A stretch of 64,000 nucleotides of DNA from Clavulina sp. PMI_390 (taxonomy: Eukaryota; Basidiomycota; Agaricomycetes; Cantharellales; Hydnaceae), in assembly GCA_015039315.1 (NCBI GenBank), contig WIDE01000078.1, forward strand, positions 91,680-155,679, written 5' to 3'. Position 1 is the stretch's first letter. Each line of letters opens with the position of its first letter. This document shows, piece by piece, positions 1-11,457 of the stretch. The notes beneath the pieces are model-generated. The model did no database searches. It was not told the origin of the DNA and worked only from the letters and a program-made list of their open reading frames with translations. Both the position numbers and the translations under genes were made by a program.

Positions 1-2201
1 CGGAGGAGGCGCGACGATACCAGTGGCGTGTCTTGCATGCGTCGAAGCATACGTATTACCACCGCCGTCCGACGTAGCCGTACTTATTGTGCCAAAGCCG
101 CTGGCAGGTGTGGAAGGAGTCAAGCCGGAGGCTACTCTGGACCCTACACTCACACCCATGCCTATGAGAGCTGAAGGACTCTGCGGGGACGAATTGCTCG
201 ATGATCCAGAACCACTCACACTTCCACTCCCTCCTCCTAATCCAATAGACGGCGCCCCAAGACTCAGGGAAGTCATCCCTCCCGCTCCTCCTTGCTGCTG
301 CTGCGCGTTGTTATTGCTTGGTAAGAGCGAAGGTGAGGCAACGAACCCCGTGCCATTCTCCCCACCGCCAGACGTGCTTGTCGGGCTGATATTGAGCATT
401 GCAGCGATGGAGGGGAGGCGGGGTCGGCTCCCACTCCCATTTCCGTCCGCAGTACTCCCAGGGCCAAGAACAGGGCTCGAGACGTTTGACGCAGAGGACG
501 AGAGCCATGGAGATGGGGATGAAGCATCGATGTAGGGTGTATTGGACGTTGACACTGTCGTCATACTTGCGCTGGGGCTCACAGGTACGTAGCTCGATGA
601 CATGCTGGTATTCGTAATATATGACCCGCCACCCCCTGGTTCAAGCAACGAGGGGTCGTAGTTGCTATGAAGGCTGGTAGTGCTCACGTTGGTTGATGAG
701 CGAGAGCGCTTTGAGGAGCTTCTTTCTCTATCCCTTCCAGTATCACGGAAGTCTTGTTGCTGATGGTAGTGGTTCGAAGACGCATACGATGAGGCATTAG
801 AGGCGAAACTTGGAGGACTCGGCGGCATCATCATTTGCGTCGAGGTGCTTAGCCCCAAGTGATCGTGCGATTGAGAATGACCAAGAGCTTGCGGATGAGA
901 CTGGGATGATAGGAAGGGGGATGCAGGCGTGGGCGTGTTTATTGCAGAGCCCGAAGCCCCTCCGATTCCTAATCCGGTAGGAGCATTTGTCGTCGAATCT
1001 TGACGCCGCCGCTTGCGAACTTGTGAGGGAGAAGTGGTAGTAGAGGAGGGGACTGCAAACGCGTCGGCTGGAGGTGGAGGGTCATGTGGAGAACCAGTCG
1101 TAGTTATTGGTGGTGCTAGTAGAGGAGGAGGGAGGTTCAGTGAGTTCGCGGGGCCGGGCATCTGGTTTGTCCGTGGTAAGAATGAGGCAGTCATGTCAGA
1201 ATTAGCTAGAATCTATCAGAATAAAACCACTGGGCCAACTCACGGGCCCTGTACCATCGCTGCTTGTAGCATCCATGCGACTCTCAAGCTCGTTCACCCG
1301 CTCCAAGAGATACTTGACAAAGACGACAGTGCGTTCAAGTACCTCAAGCTTAAACTCTTTCTCCGCGCCTCCCTTCTTCTTAGCTCCCCCAACTCCATTA
1401 ATATTATCTCCACCACCAGCTCCAATACCAGCAGCAGCAGCAGCGCCCACTGCAGAAAGCGCAGGACTCGCACTCGGACTCCTGCTCATTCCCGCACCAT
1501 TACCCGTGGTTGCATAGCCATAATGCTCAAGGATCCCTGAAATACCAACCGGCACGATCTCCCGGAGGGTAGCAAGCGCCTCATTAATCTTCTCGCGCCG
1601 GCGCTTCTCGATACGGGAATGGTTCGTCTTGCGGGCCTGCTCACGGGCTCCACGAGAGGCGGCGGGCGCAGGTTTACGGCCGCGCTTGTTAGGCGGGGCG
1701 GTAGTGGTGTGGCCAGCGCTGCTGCTATTTTGGGATTGCGATTGTGATTGAGCTGGAGGGGAAAAGGAGGAGGAAGAATTGGGCACGGTGTATTGATGAT
1801 GGGACGACGGGGTGGCTGCTTCACATTTAATATCGTGAAGGAGTGGTAGCAAGTGAGCGGAATATGATGATGGTGATTTAGATAATTCCGCAAAAGGAGA
1901 TAGACAAGCAGAAGAGGAAGGAAAGAGACGCACGATTGGAGTCTTGGTAGATGGACGCCGAATCGTCATCGTCGTCATCGTCTTCTTCCGCTTCCTCATC
2001 GTCTTCGGCGTCCATGTATGCGGCTCCGAGTCGGAACTCGGCGACCTCCTCGTTGCTGCTGCCAGCTGTGAGTTTAGTGCTTCCAGGACGCGAGCTAGAG
2101 CCTGTTCCCCCACTTCTCTGCTGGCGAGTGGTGCGGGGACTCCGAGGTTGTGAGGCGACGTCAAGCAGGGTCTTGTCGTCGACGCCGAGGTTGAGAGGCA
2201 T
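1..2201 (-). CDS. bHLH transcription factor, 3' end cut by window edge
   Basis: A helix-loop-helix DNA-binding regulator, expected in the nucleus. Three exons are traced: 2201-1934, 1818-1244 and 1161 to the window edge; introns start GTGCGT and GTGAGT and both junctions keep phase. The start ATG (MPLNLGVDD) opens an acidic N-terminus with an Asp/Glu run. The basic region (KTNHSRIEKRRREKINEAL) lies near residue 153, and helix 2 (LEVLERTVVFVKYLLERV) follows after an unusually long Ala/Gly/Ser loop of about 60 residues. Exon 3 is an uninterrupted frame of 387 codons with no stop before base 1. It is Ser/Pro/Gly-rich and carries KRRRQ and LPSIAAMLN motifs. The family is clear from the basic region; target genes are unknown. 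The first acceptor could be shifted by 3 bases (see findings). Confidence 0.85.
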
Positions 2202-3117
2202 GGCTTGCTAGCAGTTTGCTCAGGGGGTTTTGATCACAGTGCCGCTAAGTGAGGAATCGACAGAGCGCAAAGGGGCCAAGACGGAGGGATCGACCACAGA
2301 ATGTGCGCACGCGACTCGGGCTATGGTGCGCGCGTGCGTAGCAGTGGCAATTCAGCACAATCTAACAATATTGAGCTCAAAGGACCCAGAGCAGTTAGGT
2401 GTGGGTGCTTGAGCTGTCTGCAGGCTGTATGTAGCCTGAAACCTGTGGCGAGCGGAGAGGTAGACACGAATGGTGTAGGGAGCAGAAGAGACGGGATCGC
2501 CTAAGACTGGCTAAAGTGGAGAAGCATAAGCACTCGTCCATTTTCGCGGCACAAGACCAAAAAGCGGACATTCAAATACCTCCCAACGTGTGCCACAAGT
2601 ACACAGCCACAGGATTTGGGCCAATCAGATGACGCACTGGTCTATCTTGGTGGCACACGTGCGTGCCTATTTCCAAGCGTCTTGGGCCGAGCTTACACGA
2701 TTATCACACTTCTCTAGAGTGCGTACGTCACAACGTGTGGGGCGTGAACCTTTGCGAGCCTCGAACCGTTCCGGAGCTTCCGTCCACCAATCGCTTAACA
2801 GCAATCATGCACGATGTGGGGGATAGAGTCACCTCCCATTCAAACTTGCCAAATCGGGACAGTTTTAGTGTCAGCGCACCTTGCAGACGATGGTTAAGAT
2901 TAACGAAACAGATTGAAGTAGATGAGAAAGGAGAATAATTAACGAGGAGATTGAGTAGAAATCGTCGAGCAGCTCGGCCACGAGAGGTGCAGACATCAAG
3001 GGTAGTCCTCGCTCTGTACTACTCAATACATGCACTGGTGTCGTACCGAACCAACAATCTCGAATAAATGAATTGATTTAGGGATGTAAACCTTACATGT
3101 ACAAATGAGACAGGTGG
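2202..3117. other. Intergenic region, bHLH promoter side
   Basis: No gene is supported. It should hold the upstream region of the bHLH gene and the 3' flank of the first F-box gene. The only notable element is a 19-base sequence at 2848-2866 that recurs exactly at 5254-5272. Short ORFs here lack codon structure or recognisable domains. Confidence 0.5.
2848..2866 (+). repeat. 19-base direct repeat, copy 1
   Basis: The sequence gccaaatcgggacagtttt occurs here and again at 5254-5272, in the same orientation, downstream of the first and second F-box genes. The bases that follow are also similar (tagtgtcag versus tggtattag). It is likely part of the duplicated unit that carries the F-box genes. 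Confidence 0.7.
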
Positions 3118-4658
3118 CTACCCGACTGCGTAGAATTCACGAGCGAACTGGGAAAAATGGAGGGGGTCATCTCCTACAATCTCTCTAGGTAACGAGAGGC
3201 GTTCCAGCATTGGGCGACCATGCTGAGATACTCGAGCAACGAATGCAGCTAGAAGCGCCTCACGAATCCTCCTGCCGCTGCTTGCTAGATCCTCGTTTGC
3301 TGCCTCGGGGTCCAAATCCACGTGTGGTGTCCTCATTGACAATAATGCGGAGATTTCAATCCGAAGTGAGCATAGCGCCGGAAGTGAATCTGAGCTGTTC
3401 AATACGTTGGCTAGAAAGATCCAGTCTTCCGTAGCGCTAGGGGGGGAGGAGATGACAAGGTTTCTCACAGTGTTGCACAACGGTAACTGGAATGCGATAA
3501 TTGTTGGTCAGGACGCTGATAGCCATTATAAAAATTGACTATTATTCGTTCTATGAGACTCACCAGCTCCCACCACTTGCCAGATGTATCGCCTTCGGTC
3601 AGGTGTAGCTCCAGAGATTCCAGCTTAGGGAACTGACCTATCCACTGGCGGAGCTGAACTACAAACCCAGCCGAGTCCGAGATCCGTAGCGAGCGTACTC
3701 CAGGTTTGAACGGGAACCTGTGGTCCGTCAAGGAACCCTGGTCTATTGAACGAAACTCGAGGCGTTCTAGATGCGGAGCGTCAATAACCTTCAGGGCGAC
3801 ATTTGCAACAAATGGCGAACAGTCGCATATATCGAGCTGCTGCAATTGCGGCCAAATCCCTTTCGCTGCGTCCCGTACAAAAAGACCAGAGCATAAATTG
3901 AACTTGAGGAGACGAGTGGAGCGGAGAGCAGAGGGAATAACGTGTCTAATATTCAAGTAGTCCATCCCTGTAACTTCGAGATAGGCTAGATTCAAAAGTT
4001 TGCTTTCCTTCGGGATGAGATTCCCCAGAAAGAAGGGCCGTGGAATCTGAAGAGCCGCTAGACGTTCCAAATCTTGATCTTCGAACCGAACCTCCCATGG
4101 GATGTTGGTGGTGTACCCGTCCATGGAGGCGCTTCGCCCACCCTCCGGCAAATATGCAAGTGAGAGATCAAGAGGCAGAGGACGAGATCTCTTTATGATC
4201 TCAACAAATTCCTTTGCACTGCTCACTTTGACTATGGACCACAAATTCGGTGTAGTAAGAGTGATGGAACGCCAGATTGAGCAAACGTGGCTCAAGATGA
4301 CAGCTGCCTGGAGACGAGAGTCTCTCCCATTGATTTCCATGTATATTTCAAAAATATATTGCATAAGCTCTGTCGGTAACGCATGGACCGGGGACTGAAG
4401 TGCATGGATGAGGTTGCTCCTGCGGTTGAGCAAACTTTCAAGCAGCACCTTCACTTGATGGGCAATGGCCGAGACTGATTGAATCGACAATTCGATCTCT
4501 TCAATTTCTTCCCTGAGTATCTGTGCGCGATTTGATCTTTGATCAGTAAGAGTTTTCAGCAAATGATAAGGGTCCGGTTGCGGAAGGAATGTGGATAGGA
4601 TAGAAGCGAGGTTTTCTTCTAAGGACTGCAGCGCCGACGAGCTGGGGTAGTTCCTCAT
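3118..4658 (-). CDS. F-box protein, tandem copy 1
   Basis: Probable substrate-recognition subunit of an SCF ubiquitin ligase. Two exons, 4658-3564 and 3486-3118, joined in phase 0 by a 77-base intron (GTGAGT...CCAG), give 487 residues. A short coiled-coil-like stretch covers residues 45-80. The F-box (VHALPTELMQYIFEI ... VCSIWRSI) lies at about residues 90-140. The rest is a leucine-rich, solenoid-like region of unknown ligand, ending RLSLPREI...FAREFYAVG. The ATG at MRNYPSS was chosen because both neighbouring paralogues have a methionine at the same aligned place. The frame stays open further upstream but has no ATG there, and the bases before this ATG look like a conserved 5' UTR. Its two downstream-numbered neighbours are paralogues. 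Confidence 0.85.
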
Positions 4659-5499
4659 CTGGGATACCACAACGAGTTGGATTTTGAAACTGTTGGCTGA
4701 GATGTATGAGAGAGCCTGACGAAGGTGTGAGCAACCCGAAAGCGTGGCCCAGTCACACAGCTTGTGACAGCGAGGACACCAGATGATATTTCCTTCTTCC
4801 AAGGAATTTCCGACCCAACACGCCGACCGGCCTCACAAGGAGGTTTCGAATTAGGTTATATGATCTCATGACATAGGAAGACACTTTGGGAATATAGGAT
4901 ATTGTGCAGACACCAAGCTCTGGAGAAATTCCCTGGCTGTAGCTACAACTTCGACTTCAGCTCACTTTGCAATCGCAGTCAAGATTGGAGAGGATGTAAA
5001 ATCGCTTTGTGGACAGATGCAAGGCCAAAAAAAATCTCAAGAGATTATACACAGGTGAAGAATTTTGAGATATACACCAACATCTGAGAGCCTCTGAATC
5101 TTTGGCGGACAAAATTTGGCCTAGTCGCAAAACCTTACGAATGGTAAAGCTCTCTATCATAGCAGCGCTCAAACCTCTGCGCTGTTCGATGGGTAGCTTA
5201 AGCCTTATCACCAGGAGTGGATTTTACTTGGTGAGCAACTCAAGATGAGGATAGCCAAATCGGGACAGTTTTGGTATTAGAATATGCTTGTAATCACAGT
5301 CAGAACTGTAGGCGATTTACGCTCGCTTGTAGAAAGAGAAAAGTTGGCAAGAGACTCCAAGATGTCACTAAAGAAGAGAAAGAAACGAAAATGGGCATTG
5401 TCACTCTCAGCTGTGTGTTGCCCAACAGCTGGCAGCTACTTGGGTAGTAAGTTGAGTGGACAACAGAAGCTCGAAACGCGTTCCGAGGAGGCACAAAAC
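4659..5499. other. Spacer with duplicated promoter blocks and an AKR-tail-like remnant
   Basis: Between F-box copies 1 and 2. Bases 4911-4957 resemble 9327-9371, the region upstream of copy 3. Bases 5030-5100 resemble 7247-7320, upstream of copy 2. On the minus strand 4940-4970 reads QSELKSKL then stop, close to the MKSKL-stop end of the aldo/keto reductase at 9354. The 19-base repeat is at 5254-5272. No intact gene is seen. Confidence 0.5.
5254..5272 (+). repeat. 19-base direct repeat, copy 2
   Basis: Identical to 2848-2866 (gccaaatcgggacagtttt). It lies downstream of the second F-box copy, so each copy sits the same way relative to its gene. Confidence 0.7.
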
Positions 5500-7048
5500 C
5501 TATCTCACAATGTGGAATTCTCGAGCAAGATCAGAAAATCCGAGGGGATCATCTTCTCCCCCGATCTCTCGAGGCAACGACAGGCGATCAAAGACACCCC
5601 GTTGACGCACCCGGAAAGAGAATTTTGCCATAAATAACATACGAACAGCGTCTGTGTCATCTCCATAATCCCTTTGCACCAGCTCAGAGTCCACAGGTTT
5701 GGCTGGTGCCTTCTTCGACAATAATGTAGAGACCTCGATACGAAGAGATCGAAGTTCAGGTAGCAAGCCTGCGCCTGTCAGCGCCTCCGCAATAAAGCCC
5801 CAGTTTTGGGCGGTGACGCCGGCGATGGGGCAGGAGATCACGAGATCGCTCACAGTATCACACACTCTCAACTGGGATAGAAGGATTGCACATATACCGT
5901 TCCGCGTAAGTCATCGCCAGTAGCGGTTATTATCCATGCTATGGACTTACCAGTTTCCACCATCCGCTCGACATATCACTTGCAGTGAGGTGGAGCTCAA
6001 GAGACTCTAGGGCGGGAAAGTTGCTCATCCAACGGCGGAACTGGCCTGCAAACTTTGCAGAGTCGGACATACATATTGAGCGTACTCCGGGCCTGGGAGA
6101 AAAATTGAACCCGGCCATAGCAAAATGCCCCATTGCGTGGAATTCGAGACGTTCGAGCAGTGGGGCTTCAATAGCATTCAGACTCGCACTGACGACGTAT
6201 GGCAAGCAGTCCCGCAGATTGAGCTGCTTCAATCGCGGCCACACCCCTTTGATAGTATTTGATATAGGAGGGTGATGCCAAGAGTTGAACTCGAGGATGC
6301 GAGGAGATTGTAGAGTGCGAGGGACAATGCATTCGCTGCTCACGGAATACCTGCCCATCAACTCGAGATAGACCAGATCAGAGGGACTACTTTCCTCGGG
6401 AATGGAAATATGTTCAAAGAGGGACGTTCCATGTACGCTGAGGGATGATAGGCGCTTCATGTCTTTGTCCTCAAAGGCAGCTAGCCGCGGTACCTGACGG
6501 TTATACGCGTCCCCTGACGAAGTTTGTCTCAACCTTGGCGACCATGCAATGAAGAGATCGAGGGGAAGAGGATTGGATCGCTTTACGATCTCGTCAAATA
6601 CTATTCTGTCACTCACTTTAGCCGTGCACCATAAACTCGGTGTGCGAAGAGCTATGGAACGCCAGGCTGAGCAAACATGGCTCAGAATGACAGCTACCTG
6701 GAGGCGAGAGTCTCTTGCATTGCTTTCCATGGAGATCTCAAAAATAGATTTCACAAGCTCTGCTGGTAATGCATGGACCGGGGACTGAAGTGCATGGATG
6801 AGGTTGCTCCTGCGACTGCGCAAACTCTCGAGCAGCACCTTTACTTGATGGTCAATGGCCGAGATTGATCGAATGGACGATTCGATATCTGAAATTTCTT
6901 CCCTGAGTATCTGAGCGTGACTTGATCTTTGATCAGGGGGAGTTTTCAGCAAATGATGAGTATCTGGTTGCAGAAGAAATGTGGACAAGAGAGAAGCGAG
7001 ATTTGCATCTAAGGACCCCAGTATCGACAACCTGAGATGGTTTTGCAT
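5500..7048 (-). CDS. F-box protein, tandem copy 2
   Basis: Paralogue of the genes on either side. Exons 7048-5951 and 5871-5500 join in phase 0 across a 79-base intron (GTAAGT...CCAG) at the same place as in the other copies, giving 489 residues. The F-box motif VHALPAELVKSIFEI...VCSAWRSI is at about residues 90-140. The C-terminus ends RLSLPREI...DLAREFHIVR, matching copy 1. No frameshift or stop is seen, so it looks functional. Start ATG is MQNHLRLS; the bases just upstream, including a run that looks like an acceptor, are conserved with copy 1. Confidence 0.85.
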
Positions 7049-7503
7049 CTGAAGACACCACAACGAGCTGGATTTTGAAACTGTTGGGTGAGATGTATGA
7101 GAGTGCCTGACGAGAACGTGAGCTCGAAAGTGGTCGCCCAGTCACACCGCTTGTGACAGATGACATTTCCTTCCCCTCTCCCAACCAAACAGTCAATACT
7201 AGAGAACACATACACTCGCATTCCGGACAGACGTAAGTTCAGTGAAAATTTCAAGAGATTATATATCTAACACGAAGAACTTTGAGATATATACGGATGC
7301 CTGAGAGGCTCGAAATCCTTGCGTCCAATGAAGTTGGGATATTGACAAGACATTACGACTGCTAGAGGTTTCGACCACAGTGGTGATTCAAGCTCAGCGC
7401 TTCCCAACAGATAGCTGAAGTTTCTCATCGTTAGCCTGGAACTGTAACTGACGAGTCACTTGAGTTGAGGACAAAACGGGTAAATTTGTGTTGAGGGTGA
7501 CAG
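7049..7503. other. Spacer between F-box copies 2 and 3
   Basis: Holds the upstream region of copy 2 and the 3' flank of copy 3. Bases 7247-7320 are similar to 5030-5100 and bases 7381-7480 resemble 5161-5250, so whole intergenic blocks were duplicated with the genes. No gene is seen. Confidence 0.5.
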
Positions 7504-9063
7504 CTATCCCACTATATAGAACTCATGGGCGAGATCGGAAAAATCGAGAGGGTCATGTCCTCCCGAGATCTCTCGAGGCAGCGAGAGACAGTCAAATATA
7601 GGAAGATCACGTTGGCCCACTCGTGAGGCGAAAGCTGCCATGAATGCCTCACGAATAGCCTGCCAGTGGGTCTCATCTCCATAGTCCGTCTTGGCGGGCT
7701 CAAATTCTAAGAGTTCGCTTGGCACCTCCTCTGACGACAATATGGGAATTTCGATACGAAGGGAGCGAAGTTCGGGGAGTAGCGATGAGTCACTCAGCGT
7801 CTCGGCTATGAGGCCCCATTGCTCCATAGTGACACCAATGATGGGGCACGAGATCACAAGGTCACTTACAGCGCCGCAGAACGGTAACTAGAATAAACGA
7901 ATAAATGAATACCATTCCATGTAGATGACTACTGGACGTGGTCATTATCCATGCTATGGACTCACCAATTCCCACCATTTGCTCGCAGCATCACTTGCGG
8001 TTAGATGAACTTCAAGGCGCTCCAGGCCAGGGAATTTCCTCATCCAGCGGCGGGACTGACTTGCAAACCTGGCGGAGTCCGACATACATATCCAGCGCAC
8101 CCCGGGTCTCAAATGAAAAGTGGCCTCTGCCGCAGCAGAATGCTCCATTGAATGGAACTCAAGACGTTCGAGAAGCGGGGCCTCGATAGCATTGAGGATC
8201 GCGTTCGCAGCAGCTGATGAACAACTTCGTATCCTTATCTGCTGCACCCGTGGCCAAACTCCTTTAATAATCTTCGATGCAAAATCGGGCGGCCAGAAGT
8301 TAAAGTCCAGCACGCGAGGAGACCGCAGAGCAGAAGGGACAACGTGCTCAGTGCTCACGGCGTACTTGCCCATCAATTCGAGATAGACTAGATTAGTGGC
8401 GTTGCTTTCGTTAGGGATAGAAATATGGCCAAGAAGGGACGGTCCTTGGACATGAAGGGACGATAGACGTTTTACATCTTGGTCCTCAATGGCACCCGGC
8501 CATGGGGCATGGGTGATGTACGAGCTCCCCGATGGAGTTTGTATTTTAGTCGGTGAATATGCAACCGAGAGATTAAGGGGAAGCGGGCGGGACCTCTTTA
8601 TGATTTCGGTGAGCGCCTGAGTACCTGTCACTTCAACCGTGGACCATAGATTCGGTGTGGTAAGAGCAATGGAGCGCCAGGTTGAGCAAACACGGCTCAA
8701 AATCAAGGCTGCGTTGAGACGAGAGTCTATCGCATTGCTTTCCAAGGTGATTTCAAAAATAGATTTCATAAGCTCTGTTGGTAGTGCATGGACCAGGGAC
8801 TGAAGGGCATGGACGCGAATGAACTTGCGGCTTTGCAAACTCTGGAGCAGCACCGTTACTTGACGAGCAATGGCCAAAACCGACTGAATGGATGTTTCGG
8901 TTTCTGAAATTTCTTCCTTTAGTATAATTGCACGTCTTGATCTCTGATCGGAAGGAGTTTCGAGCAAATGATAGGCGCCCGGTTGTGAAAGGGATATGGA
9001 TAGGAGAGAGGTGAGATTTGTCTCCAACAATTGCAGCGTTGATGAACTGAGGAATCCGGACAT
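7504..9063 (-). CDS. F-box protein, tandem copy 3
   Basis: Third member of the array. Exons 9063-7966 and 7887-7504 join in phase 0 across a 78-base intron (GTGAGT...CTAG), giving 493 residues. The F-box (VHALPTELMKSIFEI...VCSTWRSI) is at about residues 90-140. The middle is again leucine-rich with segments such as LVYLELMGKYAVS shared with copy 2. The C-terminus ends CLSLPREI...DLAHEFYIVG. Start ATG is MSGFLSS. The shared intron position and even spacing point to tandem duplication from one ancestor. The substrate is unknown. Confidence 0.85.
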
Positions 9064-9353
9064 ATTAGAGAGCCACAAGAATTGAGTTGTTAATGCCGGT
9101 GGCTGAGATACACCGGAAAGCTTGGAGCTAAGGCGTGATAAGCGCGACTGAGTTACACTACGTGTGACAGCGACAAAGCTCAATAGTGTTTTTCTCTTCT
9201 TTCCAGGAACTCACAATGTAACTTAGACATTGAGCTCACGAAAAGGTGATTTTTTAAATACTTGGCCACCGATTGTATCGTATTGTCGAAGGCCACTGAG
9301 TAGATATGACGATAGGACAGGCTACCAAGCTCTGGAGAATCCCTAACTTATGG

Positions 9354-10763
9354 CTACAATTTTGATTTCATCCCATCTTGCCTTCTGTTTTGCTTCCACT
9401 CCTCGAAACGGATCTTCTCCGCAGCATCCTCGAAGATATCTATTTTCAGTGCTTTGGATGGGTCAATCACGCGTTGTGGGGGATGCGAGATTGCTGCTTT
9501 CTCGAGCTTGTCAAACGCTGCCTGAGGAAGTCGATACACTAAAAACAGATTAGAATCACCACCATCAGAATGTGAGCCAACGAGGGTCGAAGTGATCGAG
9601 ATTAATGGAGAAAGACGCACGTTCAAAGTTTTCCTTCACGCGATTCACGTTCCTGGTCTTGGGTAGCACCACCACGCCACGCTGGTGCATCCACGATAAC
9701 AGGACTTGAGCTCCTGAGATCCCAAGCTCCTTGCTTATCTCCACGACTTCAGGTACACTCAGAGCCTCCTTCACTTGCACGTCGGAGCCAAGGGGCGAGT
9801 AGGCCTCGAGGAGAATGTTGTTCGCTTTGGACCACTCGAGGAGTTCCGGCTGTGGGTTAAAGTAGTTGAGCTCTACTTGGTTGATAGTGGGATAGTATTT
9901 GAGAGGGTTGGAGGCGAGGTCTTGGAGCCGCCGCATATTGAAGCTTAATAAAATCGATATTAGCACTTTGTGGTCGTAAAAGAAGGCTCGTAATATGGAT
10001 AGTAAGAGTTGATGATGAGCACATACTTGGAAACACCAATGTTCCTGATCTTCCCCTTGTCGACAAGTTCTTCAAGCTTCTTCCATGTTACATACTCGTT
10101 CTCTGTTAGCTCCGGATCGACTTTTTTTGTAACCGGGTCTCGCGCCACAGGCCCTGTACAAAGGCGAAAGCGAAGAATGGATAAGCGTACTGTAGTAAGG
10201 AGTGGAAACCCATACGGACAGTGAATAAGATAAAGATCCAAGTATGTCGTCTGAAGGTTCTTCAATGACTCATCCAACACTGGCTCAATGTCTTTGGGAT
10301 TATGAAAGCTATTCCACAGCTAGCGAAGTAGGATTAGAATGTTTTCTACCATGTCCAAGAGCAAATAACAATCGGTGTACCTTGCTGGTGATCCAAAGCT
10401 CGCTTCGAGGTACTCCACTATCCTTGATTGCTTGGCCCACTTCAGCTTCACCCCTAAACCATGTAAAAGATCAGAATGGATAAGGAGAGTTACGCGATAC
10501 ACAGGCATCATACCTGTAGGCCCAAGCACTATCTATATGGCGATAGCCCTGGCGCGCAATGGGCGAATCATTCAACCGACGCAAGTGATAAGACGACCCA
10601 AAATGACGGCTGGTCAACTCACAGCTTTTAGAGCAGCCAGCGTAGGCGCATACGATTCGCCCTTTCCAGCGGTACCGAGCGCGACGCTGGAGATAGCGTC
10701 TCCACTCGGGAGCGTGTACTTCACCGAGTTTGGCGGGATGAAGATTGCTTTTGGGTTCGGCAT
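9354..10763 (-). CDS. Aldo/keto reductase (AKR superfamily)
   Basis: NAD(P)H-dependent reductase of carbonyl compounds, expected in the cytosol as an (alpha/beta)8 barrel. Seven exons (10763-10623, 10548-10514, 10453-10381, 10319-10220, 10153-10027, 9943-9621, 9538-9354) sum to 984 bases and 327 residues, a normal family length. Visible catalytic elements are GYRHIDSAWAY (Asp and Tyr), WITSK (Lys) and LYLIHWPVA (His). NVNRVKENF near the C-terminus fits the cofactor phosphate-binding part. The HWP motif is formed only if the fourth intron uses a GTCCGT donor, which splits codon W. Substrate cannot be told. It sits on the same strand as two P450 genes upstream, possibly a small metabolic group, but there is no backbone synthase in the window. 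Confidence 0.88.
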
Positions 10764-11457
10764 GACAAAGGGTTTCGAGAGGAAGGAGTTGTGTGTAACT
10801 TGTTGGAGATGCTGTCAAGTCTTATCCACTAGTGAGCACTCGAGGAATTATCGACGAAGAAAGACGCTGAAGGTAGAGAAGAGGTGGGAAGGAAAGGTGT
10901 ATTATCAGCAACTCATATCCAGGCACGCCACTTGTCGCAATACTCCGAGGTGCTCGGCATGGGTCGTAGGGTGTTCCGTGGTGGGTGAAAAGGGCATAAC
11001 GATTCGGTTCTGTCCAGAAGGCACTGCACTACTGACCCGAAACCGAAGGCCTTGATCTTCACGCCGTTCACGGCGCCGAGGAGGCCAGGAAGCAAGTTTG
11101 CCGTGACACGTGACCGGATGGGTTTCAGACCCGAGTGCCCGGTTGTCATCGACGTCGAGTAGCTCCCTCGACAACAACTCAATTGCCCAGGGCCAGCAGT
11201 TGGTGGGTGCAAAGCCACGAACTGTTGCCGATTGTGGGCCATAGGCGAACCTCAATCACCGTATCAGTACGAGCGTCCCATAAATACTCAAATTCTAGGC
11301 TTTCTTGCCCTGTTCACCAAGCTCCGGTCCCACATTGCTCGCCACAGATCGATTCGAAGACATGTACATTGTGAACATGAGGGGGCCTCGTATATGTATG
11401 AACAAGACAGGGCGTTGATTCCATCCTTTGGCTAGACTCGGGAACATTTGATGGAGA
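10764..11457. other. Intergenic region, AKR upstream / P450 downstream
   Basis: About 690 bases separate the AKR start from the stop of the first P450. Several overlapping short ORFs occur on both strands, none with a recognisable domain. No TATA-like element is obvious near the AKR ATG. Confidence 0.4.

Noticed and set aside
23..535. 170-codon + strand frame
   Set aside because: It is the antisense shadow of exon 3 of the bHLH gene, which is open on the minus strand from 1161 to base 1 and continues the gene in phase.
2590..2938. Two overlapping short frames in the bHLH upstream region
   Set aside because: No domain, no splice partners, and biased only by chance; they overlap each other in different phases.
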